Positions 24,360 to 35,318 are shown, counted from the first letter of the stretch. The stretch is 64,000 nucleotides of DNA from Variovorax sp. Root318D1 (GCF_001424835.1 NZ_LMCQ01000020.1:1384-65383), one strand, 5' to 3'. Numbers and translations: made by a program. The notes: generated from the sequence alone by a model not told the origin.

Positions 24360-26537
24360 ATGTCTGTCTCCACCCATGGCCTTCGCGTTCATCGCGGACC
24401 GCACGCGCTTCGCGCCGCGGTGGAGCTGTTTTCGTCGATGCGGTTCGCGATTGCGCTGCTCACCATCATCTGCATCGCGTCGATCATCGGCACCGTGCTC
24501 AAGCAGCACGAGTCGATCAACAACTACATCAACCAGTTCGGGCCGTTCTGGGCCGAACTGTTCCGCGCGGCCAAGCTCGATTCCGTCTACAGCGCCTGGT
24601 GGTTCCTGCTGATCCTGCTGTTCCTGGTGATCAGCACTTCGCTTTGCATTGCGCGCAACACGCCGCGCATCTTCGTGGAACTGAAAACCTTCAAGGAAGG
24701 CATTCGCGCACAAAGCCTCAAGGCCTTCGGCCAGCGTGCCGAAACCCGGCTCGACGAGGCGCCTGCCGCGGCCGCCAACCGCATCGGCCAGCTGCTGGTG
24801 AGCGGCGGCTGGAAGGTCAAGCTGCAGCAGCGCGAAGCCGCGAACGGCCAGGCCGAGGCGGGCTGGATGGTGGCCGCGCGCGCGGGCGGCGCCCACAAGC
24901 TCGGCTACATCGCCGCCCATAGCGCCATCGTGCTGGTGTGCATCGGTGGCCTGCTCGACGGCGACCTGGTGGTGCGCGCCCAGACCTGGTTCAACGGCAA
25001 GAGCGTGTTCACCGGCGGCGGCATGATTGCCGACGTGCCGCCGCAGCACCGGCTGTCGCCCCGCAATCCGACTTTCCGCGGCAACATATTGGTGCCCGAA
25101 GGCGCTCAGGGCAGCGTCGCCATCCTTCAGCAAAGCGACGGTGTGCTGCTGCAGGAGCTGCCGTTCTCGATCGAGCTCAAGAAATTCATCGTCGACTACT
25201 ACTCGACCGGCATGCCCAAGCTCTTTGCGAGCGAGGTGGTGCTGCATGACCGCGAAACGGGCGCGCAGGTGCCGGCGCGCATCGAGGTCAACCACCCGGC
25301 AAGCTACAAGGGCGTGGAAATCTACCAGTCGAGCTTCGACGACGGCGGCTCCAAGGTGAAACTCAAGGCCGTGCCGATGGCGGCCGCCGCCAAGCCCTTC
25401 GACGTCGAGGGCGTCATCGGCGGGCCGAGCACCGAAATCACCAACGGCAAGGAAAAGCTCACGCTCGAATACGCCGCGCTGCGCGTCATCAACGTCGAGA
25501 ACTTTGCCGACGGCGGCGCCATGGGCAGCGGCGCCGACGTGCGCAAGGTCGACCTGCGCCACGACCTCGAATCGCGGCTGGGCGCCGCCAACAAAACCAG
25601 CAAGCCGAAGGTGCTCCGCAACATCGGCCCGAGCATCGGCTACAAGCTGCGCGATGCCGCGGGCCAGGCGCGCGAGTATCAAAACTACATGGTGCCGGTC
25701 GACACCGGCGACGGCCAGCCGGTGTTCCTGCTTGGCATGCGCGAGAAGCCCGAGGAACCGTTCCGCTACCTGCGCGTGCCGGCCGACGACCAGGGCTCCA
25801 TGGACAGCTTCGTTCGCATGCGCACAGCGCTGGCCGATGCCGATATCCGCACCCGGGCCGTCGAGCGCTACATTGCCAAGGCGGTGGATCCGAAGCGGCC
25901 CGAAATGGCCGAGCAGTTGCGCGTGTCGGCGGCGCGCGCACTGGCCTTGTTTGCCGGCACCGAACGTGCCAAGGCCGACGCCACCACGATGGGCGGCTGG
26001 CAGGCCATTGCGGAGTTCATGGAAGCCAACGTGCCCGAAGCCGAGCGCGAACGTGCGGGCGCCGTGCTGGTGCGCATCCTCAACGACGTGCTGTTCGAGG
26101 TGCTCAACCTGAGCCGCGAAGGCGCCGGTATGGCGGCACTGGCTGGCGACCAGAAGTCGCAGGCTTTTCTGACCCAAGCCGTGCTGGCCATCAGCGACGC
26201 CTACTTCTACCCGGCGCCGGTCGCCATGATGATGACCGATTTCACCCAGGTGCAGGCCAGCGTCTTCCAGGTGGCGCGCGCGCCCGGCAAGAACGTGGTC
26301 TATCTGGGCTGCCTGTTGCTGATCGTCGGCATTTTTGCCATGCTGTACGTGCGCGAGCGCCGGCTCTGGGTGTGGCTTGCACCCAGTGGCCAGAGCGACG
26401 GGCGCGACGGAGACAACACCACTGCCGCCACGATGGCGTTCTCGGTCAACCGCAAGACGATGGACAGCGATCGCGAGTTCGAGCACCTCAAGTACAAGCT
26501 GCTTGCGCTCAAGAAAGAAGGACAGGCCACGCCATGA
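24360..26537 (+). CDS. resB: Cytochrome c biogenesis protein ResB (Ccs1)
   Basis: 725 aa, of the long proteobacterial ResB type. Hydrophobic segments lie at about 27-45 (FAIALLTIICIASIIGTV), 80-97 (WWFLLILLFLVISTSLCI), 185-205 (AHSAIVLVCIGGLLDG) and 640-660 (VVYLGCLLLIVGIFAMLY), with a large periplasmic domain between the third and fourth. The YINQFGPFWAELF and SLCIARNTPRI stretches are family signatures. ResB works with CcsB (ResC) to deliver haem and attach it to apocytochromes c in System II. It overlaps ccsB by ATGA. The neighbouring cytochrome c4 is an obvious client. Confidence 0.92.
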   Translation: MSVSTHGLRVHRGPHALRAAVELFSSMRFAIALLTIICIASIIGTVLKQHESINNYINQFGPFWAELFRAAKLDSVYSAWWFLLILLFLVISTSLCIARNTPRIFVELKTFKEGIRAQSLKAFGQRAETRLDEAPAAAANRIGQLLVSGGWKVKLQQREAANGQAEAGWMVAARAGGAHKLGYIAAHSAIVLVCIGGLLDGDLVVRAQTWFNGKSVFTGGGMIADVPPQHRLSPRNPTFRGNILVPEGAQGSVAILQQSDGVLLQELPFSIELKKFIVDYYSTGMPKLFASEVVLHDRETGAQVPARIEVNHPASYKGVEIYQSSFDDGGSKVKLKAVPMAAAAKPFDVEGVIGGPSTEITNGKEKLTLEYAALRVINVENFADGGAMGSGADVRKVDLRHDLESRLGAANKTSKPKVLRNIGPSIGYKLRDAAGQAREYQNYMVPVDTGDGQPVFLLGMREKPEEPFRYLRVPADDQGSMDSFVRMRTALADADIRTRAVERYIAKAVDPKRPEMAEQLRVSAARALALFAGTERAKADATTMGGWQAIAEFMEANVPEAERERAGAVLVRILNDVLFEVLNLSREGAGMAALAGDQKSQAFLTQAVLAISDAYFYPAPVAMMMTDFTQVQASVFQVARAPGKNVVYLGCLLLIVGIFAMLYVRERRLWVWLAPSGQSDGRDGDNTTAATMAFSVNRKTMDSDREFEHLKYKLLALKKEGQATP

Positions 26538-27850
26538 ACACCACCACCCTCACGCTCCACGAAAGCTGGTTTTCCCGCCGCAATCTTTTCGACTGGGTGT
26601 TTGCGGCGCTGGTGCTGGCAGGCGGCCTTTTTGCCTTTGCCCGGTATGCGGGCTCGATGGACTCGTACGAGAAGCCGATCCTTGGCGCCGCCATGGTCTC
26701 GATCATCGCCATCGGCTGGTTCTGGCGGCCGCTGCGGGTGCTGGCCATCGTGGTCGCCGCGGCCTCACTGCTGGCCATCGTGTCCTACCAGGGCGACCTG
26801 GCGCGCGCAGACACGGTGTTCTGGCTCAAGTACTTCCTGTCGAGCCAGTCGGCCATTCTCTGGATGAGCGTGCTGTTCTTCATGAGCACGCTGTTCTACT
26901 GGTTCGGTTTCTTCGGCGGCAAGCAGGGCGACACCTTTGACCTGATCGGCTCCCGACTTGCCTGGACCGCCGTTGCCATGGCGCTGATTGGCACCATGGT
27001 GCGCTGGTACGAGAGCCATCTGATTGGGCCCGACATCGGCCACATCCCCGTGAGCAACCTGTACGAAGTGTTCGTGCTGTTCTGCTGGCTCACGACGGCC
27101 TTCTATCTTTACTTCGAATCGCGCTACGGCACGCGCACGCTCGGCGCATTCGTCATGCTGGTGGTGAGCGCGGCGGTCGGCTTTTTGCTCTGGTACACGC
27201 TGGTGCGCAATGCGCACGAGATCCAGCCGCTGGTGCCCGCGCTGCAGAGCTGGTGGATGAAGCTTCACGTGCCGGCCAATTTCATCGGCTACGGCACCTT
27301 CGCGCTCGCGGCCATGGTGGCGTTCGCCTACCTCATCAAGGAGCAGGCGCAAGAGACGCGCTGGTACAAGCTCACGCCGATCTGGCTGCTGGGCGTGGCA
27401 CTGTGCTTCGTGCCGGTGGCATTCCGCCAACGCGTGCAGGAGGCCGGCGGCAGCTACTGGGTGATCTATGCGGGCATTTCCGCCCTCATCGCCGCGGGCA
27501 TCCTCCTCGGGCGCAAACGCATTGCCGCAAGGCTGCCCGCCAACGAGGTGCTCGACGACGTGATGTACAAGTCGATCACCGTCGGTTTTGCGTTCTTCAC
27601 CATTGCCACCGTGCTTGGCGCCCTGTGGGCGGCCGATGCATGGGGCGGCTACTGGAGCTGGGACCCGAAGGAAACCTGGGCCCTGATTGTCTGGCTCAAT
27701 TACGCAGCCTGGCTGCACATGCGGCTGGTCAAGGGACTGCGCGGCACGGTGGCCGCATGGTGGGCGCTGGGCGGCCTGGCCGTGACCACCTTTGCGTTCC
27801 TGGGCGTGAACATGTTCCTGAGCGGGCTGCACAGTTACGGCACCTTGTAG
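26534..27850 (+). CDS. ccsB: Cytochrome c biogenesis protein CcsB (ResC, haem-handling)
   Basis: 438 aa from ATG 26534, which overlaps the resB stop; the frame is open further upstream within resB. It is polytopic with about eight membrane helices. The haem-binding WWD motif is WGGYWSWDPKE, preceded by ALWAADA and followed by TWALIVWLNYAAWLHMR. Conserved histidines flank it (LHVPANFIGYG, LHMR, and SGLHSYG at the C-terminus). With ResB it forms the System II haem lyase in the inner membrane. Membrane topology was read by eye. Confidence 0.94.
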   Translation: MNTTTLTLHESWFSRRNLFDWVFAALVLAGGLFAFARYAGSMDSYEKPILGAAMVSIIAIGWFWRPLRVLAIVVAAASLLAIVSYQGDLARADTVFWLKYFLSSQSAILWMSVLFFMSTLFYWFGFFGGKQGDTFDLIGSRLAWTAVAMALIGTMVRWYESHLIGPDIGHIPVSNLYEVFVLFCWLTTAFYLYFESRYGTRTLGAFVMLVVSAAVGFLLWYTLVRNAHEIQPLVPALQSWWMKLHVPANFIGYGTFALAAMVAFAYLIKEQAQETRWYKLTPIWLLGVALCFVPVAFRQRVQEAGGSYWVIYAGISALIAAGILLGRKRIAARLPANEVLDDVMYKSITVGFAFFTIATVLGALWAADAWGGYWSWDPKETWALIVWLNYAAWLHMRLVKGLRGTVAAWWALGGLAVTTFAFLGVNMFLSGLHSYGTL

Positions 27851-27967
27851 CGTGGGCGGCCGTCTTTTCGCGAAGAATTGAAACCACGCGCCGCCATTGC
27901 GCGTAACCGAATCAGGGAATTGCACGAACTACCCTGAGCATCACGATTCACGCGAAAGGCCACCACC

Positions 27968-28978
<1,011 letters not shown>

Positions 28979-29006
28979 GCCCGCACCGCCATCCGGTCTT
29001 TGCCCC

Positions 29007-29666
29007 ATGAACAAGCTGCTCATGCATCCGGCGGCCAAGCCGGTCATTTTTCTGTTGTGCCTGCTGCCATTCGCGCGGCTCACCTATGGCGCATTCACCG
29101 ACGGACTGGGCGCCAACCCGGCCGAATTCCTGATTCGCGCCACGGGCGACTGGACCTTGCGCTTCATCTGCATCGTGCTGGCCGTGACGCCGCTACGCGT
29201 GATCACCAAGGCCAATGCGCTCGCGCGCTTTCGGCGCATGCTGGGCCTGTTCGCGTACTTCTACGTCGTGGTGCACCTGCTGTGCTACAGCTGGTTCGAC
29301 ATGGGCTTCGAGTGGGCCGACATTGCCAAGGACATTGCCAAGCGGCCGTTCATCCTGGTGGGGTTCTCGGCCTTCGTGCTGCTGACGCCGCTGGCCGCCA
29401 CCTCGTTCAACCGGGCCATCAAGGCACTGGGTGCCAAGCGCTGGCAGATGCTGCACAAGCTGGTCTACGTGATCTCCGGCCTTGGCTTGCTGCACTTCTT
29501 CTGGATGCGCGCGGGCAAGAACGACTTTGCCGAGGTGTTCGTCTATGCCGCGATCATCGCGGTGCTGCTTGGGTGGCGCGTGTGGAACTACGCGAGCAAG
29601 CGCAAGCCGAAAGCGTCCGCAGGTGTGCGCGGCGGCAGCGAGAAGCCGCTGCGCAGCGCCGGCTGA
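29007..29666 (+). CDS. msrQ: Haem-binding membrane subunit MsrQ
   Basis: 219 aa with about six membrane helices and the ferric-reductase-like core: ATGDWTLRFICIVLAVTPLR, LARFRRMLGLFAYFYVVVHLLCYSWFD, GFSAFVLLTPLAATSFNRAIKALGAKRWQMLHKLVYVISGLGLLHFFW. The conserved histidines (VVHLL, MLHKLVY, LLHFF) bind haem b. It passes electrons from quinone or flavin to MsrP in the inner membrane. The C-terminus is basic and cytoplasmic. Convergent with lysA, 12 bases between stops. Confidence 0.94.
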   Translation: MNKLLMHPAAKPVIFLLCLLPFARLTYGAFTDGLGANPAEFLIRATGDWTLRFICIVLAVTPLRVITKANALARFRRMLGLFAYFYVVVHLLCYSWFDMGFEWADIAKDIAKRPFILVGFSAFVLLTPLAATSFNRAIKALGAKRWQMLHKLVYVISGLGLLHFFWMRAGKNDFAEVFVYAAIIAVLLGWRVWNYASKRKPKASAGVRGGSEKPLRSAG

Positions 29667-29678
29667 CCTGCGCGCGCG

Positions 29679-30956
29679 TCAGCCCTCGACCTGCTCGCTG
29701 CGCAACTGGTCTTCCATCGTCTCGCGGCGGCGGATCAGCGTGGCGCGTTGGCCGCTCACCAGCACTTCGGCGGCACGACCGCGCGTGTTGTAGTTGCTGG
29801 ACATGCTCATGCAGTACGCACCAGCGGACAGCACGGCCAGCAGGTCGCCCGCAACCACGTTGAGCGCACGGTCGCGGCCGATCCAGTCGCCGCTTTCGCA
29901 GACCGGTCCGACCACGTCGTAGGTGGTTGCGCTGCCGGCGCGGATGCGCAGCGGCACGATCTTCTGGAACGCCTGGTACATAGCGGGCCGGGGCAGGTCG
30001 TTCATTGCCGCATCGACGATGCAGAAATTCTTGTCTTCGCCCGGCTTGGTGTAGAGCACCTCGGTCACGCAAACGCCGGCATTGCCGACCAGTGAACGGC
30101 CGGGTTCGATCACGAGCTTGCGCTGGCCGAAACCGCGGGCATCGAGACGCGCGAGCAACTGCTGCCAGAGCGCATCGGCCCTGGGCGGCACTTCGCCGTT
30201 GTAGTCGATGCCCAGGCCGCCGCCGAAGTCCAGGTGATGGATCGGCACGCCGGCCGCCTCGATGGCCTCGACCAAATCGAGTATCCGGTCGCACGCATCC
30301 AGGTAGGGCGAGGCTTCGGTGATCTGCGAGCCGATGTGGCAGTCGATGCCGACCACCTCGAGCCCCGGCAGCCTGGCGGCATGGCGATAGGCCTCGACCG
30401 CACGGTCATGGGCAATGCCGAACTTGTTGCCCTTGAGGCCGGTGGAAATGTAGGGGTGAGTCTTCGGATCAACGTTCGGATTGATGCGGATGCTGATGGG
30501 CGCCCGGCGCCCTTCGGCCAAGGCCACTTCATTGAGCACGTCGAGTTCGGCTTCGCTCTCGACGTTGAAGCATGCAATGCCCGCCGCAAGCGCCTGCCGC
30601 ATTTCGGCGCGAGTCTTGCCCACGCCCGAGAAGATGATCTTGGCCGGATCGGCACCGACCGTCAGGACGCGCGCCAGTTCACCGCCCGACACGATGTCGA
30701 AGCCGCAACCGGCCTCGGCAAACACGCGCAGCACGCCCAGCGATGAATTCGCCTTCATCGCGTAGCAGATGAGGGCGTCGCGGCCCTCGAAACCGCGCTG
30801 GTAGGCGGCCAGTGCGTCCAGCATCCATTGCTTCGAATAGACGAACAGGGGCGTGCCGTGTTCGCGCGCCAGCGCATCCAGGCTCAGCCCTTCGACGTGG
30901 AGCGAGTCGTCGCGGTGCGCGATATGCGGATGTCCGGGGAGAGAAGCGTTCGTCAT
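29679..30956 (-). CDS. lysA: Diaminopimelate decarboxylase
   Basis: 425 aa. PLP-binding Lys68 in CYAMKANSS, the barrel motifs GCGFDIVSGGEL, INPNVDPKTHPYISTGLKGNKFG and GIDCHIGSQI, EPGRSLVGNAG (phosphate region), and the C-terminal active-site Cys in GPVCESGDW with the dimer Tyr in GAYCMSM. It makes lysine from meso-DAP, the last step of the pathway. It overlaps the upstream lptM gene by four bases (30953-30956). This lptM-lysA pairing is common in proteobacteria. Confidence 0.96.
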   Translation of the reverse strand: MTNASLPGHPHIAHRDDSLHVEGLSLDALAREHGTPLFVYSKQWMLDALAAYQRGFEGRDALICYAMKANSSLGVLRVFAEAGCGFDIVSGGELARVLTVGADPAKIIFSGVGKTRAEMRQALAAGIACFNVESEAELDVLNEVALAEGRRAPISIRINPNVDPKTHPYISTGLKGNKFGIAHDRAVEAYRHAARLPGLEVVGIDCHIGSQITEASPYLDACDRILDLVEAIEAAGVPIHHLDFGGGLGIDYNGEVPPRADALWQQLLARLDARGFGQRKLVIEPGRSLVGNAGVCVTEVLYTKPGEDKNFCIVDAAMNDLPRPAMYQAFQKIVPLRIRAGSATTYDVVGPVCESGDWIGRDRALNVVAGDLLAVLSAGAYCMSMSSNYNTRGRAAEVLVSGQRATLIRRRETMEDQLRSEQVEG

Positions 30957-31231
30957 TGCTTGGGCGCTCCCGTGCCTATGGCCGGCGCCGGTGCACTACT
31001 GGCCGCGGCAGGCTTGGGCGCTGCTGCGTCAGCGTTGGAGGTGGTAGCGCGCGACCCGCCCGGCGTGAGCAACTGCGGCAAAGTGGCGCGTTGGGCGGCT
31101 GCCGGATCGGTCGGAAGAAAGAGCGGCCCGCGCTGCCCGCAGGCAGCCAAACCGCCCGCTGCCGCAGCGATACAGACCATGAGCGCAGCGCGCCTTGGAG
31201 CGCTCACTAGAATTTGACGAACATTCAACAT
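30953..31231 (-). CDS. lptM: LPS translocon maturation lipoprotein LptM (YifL-like)
   Basis: 92 aa from ATG 31231 (MLNVRQILVSAPRRAAL); a longer frame upstream runs into cyaY on the other strand. Lipobox GLAAC followed by GQRGPLFLP, the LptM signature C-G-Q-x-G-P-L-x-L-P, directly after the lipidated Cys. The remainder is an Ala/Pro-rich linker. LptM assists maturation of the LptD/LptE outer-membrane complex. It is upstream of lysA with ATGA overlap and divergent from cyaY, with 12 bases between starts. Confidence 0.88.
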   Translation of the reverse strand: MLNVRQILVSAPRRAALMVCIAAAAGGLAACGQRGPLFLPTDPAAAQRATLPQLLTPGGSRATTSNADAAAPKPAAASSAPAPAIGTGAPKQ

Positions 31232-31243
31232 AGCGAAATTGTA

Positions 31244-31576
31244 ATGACCGACTCCGAATACATGGACCGCGCCGAAGCCGCGCTCGCCGCCATCGAGCAA
31301 GGCTGCGACCGCATCAACGACGCGACCGATGCCGACATCGACAACCAGCGCGTGGGCGGGATGATCACGATTTCATTCAAGAACGGCAGTCAGCTGATCG
31401 TGAATCTGCAGAAGCCCCTGCAGGAGATATGGCTTGCCGCGCGCTCGGGTGGGTATCACTACCGGTACGACGGCAAGGCGTGGGTCGACACCAAGACCGG
31501 CGAAGAATTCTTTGGCAACCTGTCGCGCGAAGCGAGCTCGCAGGCCGGGCAGCCGCTGGAGTTTGCGGCCGCCTGA
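31244..31576 (+). CDS. cyaY: Iron-sulfur cluster assembly protein CyaY (frataxin)
   Basis: 110 aa from ATG 31244 (MTDSEYMDRAEAALAAIEQGCDRI). It shows the frataxin fold: acidic first helix, DADIDNQRVGGMITISFKNGSQLIVNLQKPLQEIWLAARSGGYHYRY and the trailing DGKAWVDTKTGEEFFGNL. It binds iron and modulates the IscS cysteine desulfurase. It stands divergent from lptM-lysA and convergent with mrcA (15 bases between stops). Confidence 0.95.
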   Translation: MTDSEYMDRAEAALAAIEQGCDRINDATDADIDNQRVGGMITISFKNGSQLIVNLQKPLQEIWLAARSGGYHYRYDGKAWVDTKTGEEFFGNLSREASSQAGQPLEFAAA

Positions 31577-31591
31577 CCCGCCGTTTACTTT

Positions 31592-34000
31592 TCAGTTCCT
31601 GAAGAGGTCGAGGATTCGATTGCGTTCTTCCGGCGGCGGTGGCGGGCTCACTGGAACGCCGCTCAAAGACTCCGCCGGCGGCGTGGCTGCGCTCTCCACA
31701 CCCAGGCTGGAAACGCCGCGGCCGGGTGCGTAATCGTCGTAGTACCACTCGCCGGCCACGCTCACGACGCCCTGCGGAGGCGTGGCTGACAGTTCAGTCA
31801 CGGGCACGCCCTTGAGCGCGGTCTCCATGTAGTTGATCCAGATCGGCAGGCTAAGGCCGCCGCCGGTCTCGCGGTCACCCAGGTTGCGCGGCGTGTCGTA
31901 GCCGATCCACGAGATGGCCGTCATCGTGGGCTGGAAGCCCGCGAACCAAGCGTCCAGCGAGTCGTTGGTGGTGCCTGTCTTGCCGTAGAGGTCCGTGCGC
32001 TTCAGCATGGCCTGCGCCTTGGCCGCGGTGCCGGCGCGCGTCACGGATTGCAGCAACGTGTCCATGATGAAGGCGTTGCGCTGGGGGATGGCGCGAATGG
32101 TCTCGTTGAGCAGCGGCGGCTGCTTGTCGACCAGCACCTTGTCCTTGTGGTCGGTGATGCGGGTCACGAGATACGGACTCACGCGGTAGCCGCCGTTGGC
32201 GAACACCGAGTAGGCGGTGGCCATCTGCATCGGCGTCACGGAGCCGGCGCCCAGTGCCATTGGCAGGTAGGCCGGGTGCTTGTCCTTGTCGAAGCCGAAG
32301 TTGGTGATCCAGTCTTGCGCGTAGCGCGTGCCGATCGACTGCAGGATGCGGATCGACACCAGGTTCTTCGACTTCATCAGCGCGGTGCGCATCGACATCG
32401 GGCCGTCGTAACCGCCGCCGTAGTTCTTGGGCTCCCAGGGCTGGCCGCCGGTGGTGCCGGCGTCGAAGAAGAGGGGACCGTCGTTGATCACCGTGGACGG
32501 CGTGAAGCCCTTTTCGAGCGCGGCCGAGTAGATGAACGGCTTGAAGCTCGAACCCGGCTGGCGCCAGGCCTGCGTGACGTGGTTGAACTTGTTCTTGCCG
32601 AAATCGAAGCCGCCCACCAGCGCCTTGATGGCACCGTCGCGCGGGTCCATGGCGACAAAAGCGCCTTCCACCTCGGGCAGCTGGGTGATCTCCCAGGTGT
32701 TCTTGGGCGTCTTGACCACGCGGATCACCGCACCGCGGCGGATCTTGATGTTGGGCGGCGCCTTGTCGGAAAGGCCGGACTGCGCGGGCTTGAGGCCCTC
32801 GCCGGTGATCTGCACCGGGTCGCCATTGCCGCGTACGGCCGTGATTTCCTTGGCGTTGGCCTTGAGCACCACGGCCGCCATCACGTCGCCGTTGTCCGGG
32901 TGGTCGGTCAGTGCGTCGTCCACGGCTTCGTCGAGTTCCGTGGGATCGTTGGGCAGGTCGACGAACTTCTCGGGCCCCCGGTAGATCTGGCGCCGCTCGT
33001 AGTCCATGATGCCCTTGCGCAGCGCCTTGTACGCAGCGGCCTGGTCGGCGGCCACCAGCGAGGTGTAGACCTTGAGCCCCCGCGTGTAGGTGCTGTCGCC
33101 GTATTGCGCATACATCAGCTGGCGCACGGTTTCGGCCACGTACTCGGCGTGCAGCCGGTTCGGGTCGGCCGCGTCGCGCAGGTGCAATTCTTCTTTCTTG
33201 GCTTCAGCCGCTTGCTCGGCGGTAATGAAGCCCGCGTCCTGCATGCGGTCGATCACGTAGAACTGGCGGCCGCGCGCCCGCTGCGGGTTGTTGACCGGGT
33301 TGTTCGCGCCCGGTGCCTTCGGAAGGCCCGCCAGCATCGCCGCCTGCGCAATGGAGAGTTCTTGCAGCGGTTTGCCGAAATACGCTTCCGACGCGGCCGC
33401 GAAGCCGTAAGCGCGATTGCCCAGGTAAATCTGGTTCAGGTAGATCTCGAAGATCTGGTCCTTGGTGAGCAGGTGCTCCAGCTTGAAGGTGAGCAGCACC
33501 TCGTAGATCTTGCGGGTGAGTGTTTTTTCCGAGCTCAGGTAGACGTTGCGCGCCACCTGCATGGTGATGGTCGACGCGCCCTGGCTCTTCACGCGGTTCA
33601 TATTGGCCAAGCCTGCGCGCACCATGCCCTTGTAGTCGACGCCGCCATGGTCGTAGAAGCGGGTGTCTTCAGCGGCCAACACCGCTTCCTTCACAAGCTT
33701 GGGAATTGCCGCGATCGGGGTTAGATTGCGGCGCTCTTCGCCGAATTCTCCAATCAGGATGCCTTCGGCGGAGAACACCCGCAGCGGCAGCTTCGGACGG
33801 TAGTCCGACAGTTCCGAGATGTCAGGAAGATTGGGGTAGGCAACCGCGAGGGCAACCGCGATCACGCACAGAACCGCCAAAACGCTGGCTGCGACGATGC
33901 CGGCTCCCCAGACCGTGAAGCGCAACAGCCATTTCAGCCAGGCTGGTCGTGCGGGGGGAGAGGTCTTGGCTGGCCCTTTGGGGCGTGAAGTTTCTTGCAT
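31592..34000 (-). CDS. mrcA: Penicillin-binding protein 1A
   Basis: 802 aa from ATG 34000; a GTG at 34018 is also possible. N-terminal membrane anchor at about 25-50; glycosyltransferase domain (GT51) with AAEDTRFYDHGGVDYKG, QGASTITMQVARN and the RKIYEVLLTFKLE motif; an OB-like insertion of about 110 residues near 320-430; then the transpeptidase domain with SSFK (in QPGSSFKPF), SKN and KTG (in YGKTGTTND). The C-terminus is a Pro-rich tail. It polymerises and crosslinks peptidoglycan in the periplasm. Divergent from pilM across a 238-base gap, the classic mrcA/pilM arrangement. Confidence 0.96.
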   Translation of the reverse strand: MQETSRPKGPAKTSPPARPAWLKWLLRFTVWGAGIVAASVLAVLCVIAVALAVAYPNLPDISELSDYRPKLPLRVFSAEGILIGEFGEERRNLTPIAAIPKLVKEAVLAAEDTRFYDHGGVDYKGMVRAGLANMNRVKSQGASTITMQVARNVYLSSEKTLTRKIYEVLLTFKLEHLLTKDQIFEIYLNQIYLGNRAYGFAAASEAYFGKPLQELSIAQAAMLAGLPKAPGANNPVNNPQRARGRQFYVIDRMQDAGFITAEQAAEAKKEELHLRDAADPNRLHAEYVAETVRQLMYAQYGDSTYTRGLKVYTSLVAADQAAAYKALRKGIMDYERRQIYRGPEKFVDLPNDPTELDEAVDDALTDHPDNGDVMAAVVLKANAKEITAVRGNGDPVQITGEGLKPAQSGLSDKAPPNIKIRRGAVIRVVKTPKNTWEITQLPEVEGAFVAMDPRDGAIKALVGGFDFGKNKFNHVTQAWRQPGSSFKPFIYSAALEKGFTPSTVINDGPLFFDAGTTGGQPWEPKNYGGGYDGPMSMRTALMKSKNLVSIRILQSIGTRYAQDWITNFGFDKDKHPAYLPMALGAGSVTPMQMATAYSVFANGGYRVSPYLVTRITDHKDKVLVDKQPPLLNETIRAIPQRNAFIMDTLLQSVTRAGTAAKAQAMLKRTDLYGKTGTTNDSLDAWFAGFQPTMTAISWIGYDTPRNLGDRETGGGLSLPIWINYMETALKGVPVTELSATPPQGVVSVAGEWYYDDYAPGRGVSSLGVESAATPPAESLSGVPVSPPPPPEERNRILDLFRN

Positions 34001-34238
34001 GTGGGCCCGGAGAGTCACCGCACATTATAAAAAGCCGCCCCCTTGCCGCGGGACGAACTTAGGTGCATCGTTGCGGCCTAAACCAAAAGTTACTGAATGT
34101 GGCGTCAACGTCAGCTTTTGACAACGTTCCCCAGCTTTGCCGGCCCCGGTTGCTTGGTTGCCGCAACGCGTGCTGCTAGCATGCAACCGAACGCACTTTT
34201 TTCCAATAGTTACAAATGCAGGGGTAAAGGGACCTAAC

Positions 34239-35318
34239 TTGGCTGCTTTCGGATCATTGTTTCGCCGTCAGAACGCTCCCATGCTCGGCTTGGACGTCAG
34301 CTCGTCCAGCGTCAAGCTGGTCGAGCTCGGCCGTGACGCCAGCGGCAAGCTGGTTCTGGAGCGCTGCGCGATCGAACCCCTGGAACGGGGCTGGATCACC
34401 GACGGCAACGTCGAGAAGTTCGACGAAGTGGCCGAAGCCGTTCGCCGCGTGGTGCGCAAAAGCGGTACCCGCACGCGCAACGTGGCGCTGGCGCTGCCGC
34501 CTTCGGCGGTCATTACCAAGAAGATCATTCTTCCGGGCGGCATGAGCGAGCAGGAGCTCGAAATCCAGGTCGAGTCCGAAGCCAACCAGTACATTCCCTT
34601 TTCGCTGGACGAAGTCAGCCTCGACTTTTGCGTGACCGGGCAGAGCACGGCCTCCGCCGGTGACGTCGAAGTGCTGATTGCCGCTTCGCGCAAGGAAAAG
34701 GTCCAGGACCGCGAAGGCCTGGCCGAAGCGGCTGGCCTGAAGGCGGTGATCCTTGACGTCGAGTCTTATGCCTCCCGCCTCGCGACCGCCCGCCTGATCG
34801 AGCAATTGCCGGGCAAGGGCATCGATGCGGTGGTCGCGCTTTTCGAAGTGGGCGCCTTCACTACCAGCATGCAGGTGCTGCGCAACCAAGAGGTGCTGTA
34901 TGACCGCGACCAGGCCTTCGGCGGCGCCCAGCTCACCCAGCTGATCGTGCGCCAGTACGGTTTCTCCGCCGAAGAGGCCGAAGCCAAGAAGCGCAGCGGC
35001 GACCTGCCCGACGACTACGGCTCGGGTGTCCTGAAGCCTTTCGTGGAAAGCATCGCGCAGGAAATTGCCCGTGCGTTGCAGTTCTTCTTCACCAGCACGC
35101 CCCACAACCGCGTGGACTACGTGCTGCTTGCAGGCGGATCGGCCTCGCTGCCGAGCCTGACCAGCGCCGTGACGCGGCAAACCTCGTTCGCCTGCTCGCT
35201 CGTGAACCCGTTCGACGGCATGGAACTGGGCCCCAACATCCGCGAGAAGAAGGTGCGGCGTGAAGCGCCTTCCTATCTGACGTCCTGCGGTCTCGCCATG
35301 CGGAGGTTCGTGCAGTGA
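34239..35318 (+). CDS. pilM: Type IV pilus inner-membrane platform protein PilM
   Basis: 359 aa with TTG start at 34239 (AAFGSLFRRQNAPMLGLDVSSSSVKLVEL), preferred because AAAGGGA lies upstream and PilM proteins begin with this block. ATG 34279 is out of frame; the first in-frame ATG is at the MLGLDV segment. It has an actin-like ATPase fold: GLDVSSSSVKLVEL (phosphate 1), FEVGAFTTSMQVL (phosphate 2), LLAGGSASLPSL (adenosine). It binds the PilN cytoplasmic tail. First of five overlapping genes pilMNOPQ. The preceding gap is its promoter region. Confidence 0.94.
   Translation: MAAFGSLFRRQNAPMLGLDVSSSSVKLVELGRDASGKLVLERCAIEPLERGWITDGNVEKFDEVAEAVRRVVRKSGTRTRNVALALPPSAVITKKIILPGGMSEQELEIQVESEANQYIPFSLDEVSLDFCVTGQSTASAGDVEVLIAASRKEKVQDREGLAEAAGLKAVILDVESYASRLATARLIEQLPGKGIDAVVALFEVGAFTTSMQVLRNQEVLYDRDQAFGGAQLTQLIVRQYGFSAEEAEAKKRSGDLPDDYGSGVLKPFVESIAQEIARALQFFFTSTPHNRVDYVLLAGGSASLPSLTSAVTRQTSFACSLVNPFDGMELGPNIREKKVRREAPSYLTSCGLAMRRFVQ

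Noticed and set aside
24207..26486. 759-codon open frame opposite resB
   Set aside because: Antisense to a well-supported ResB gene; His/Arg/Ala-rich composition typical of GC-rich shadow frames.
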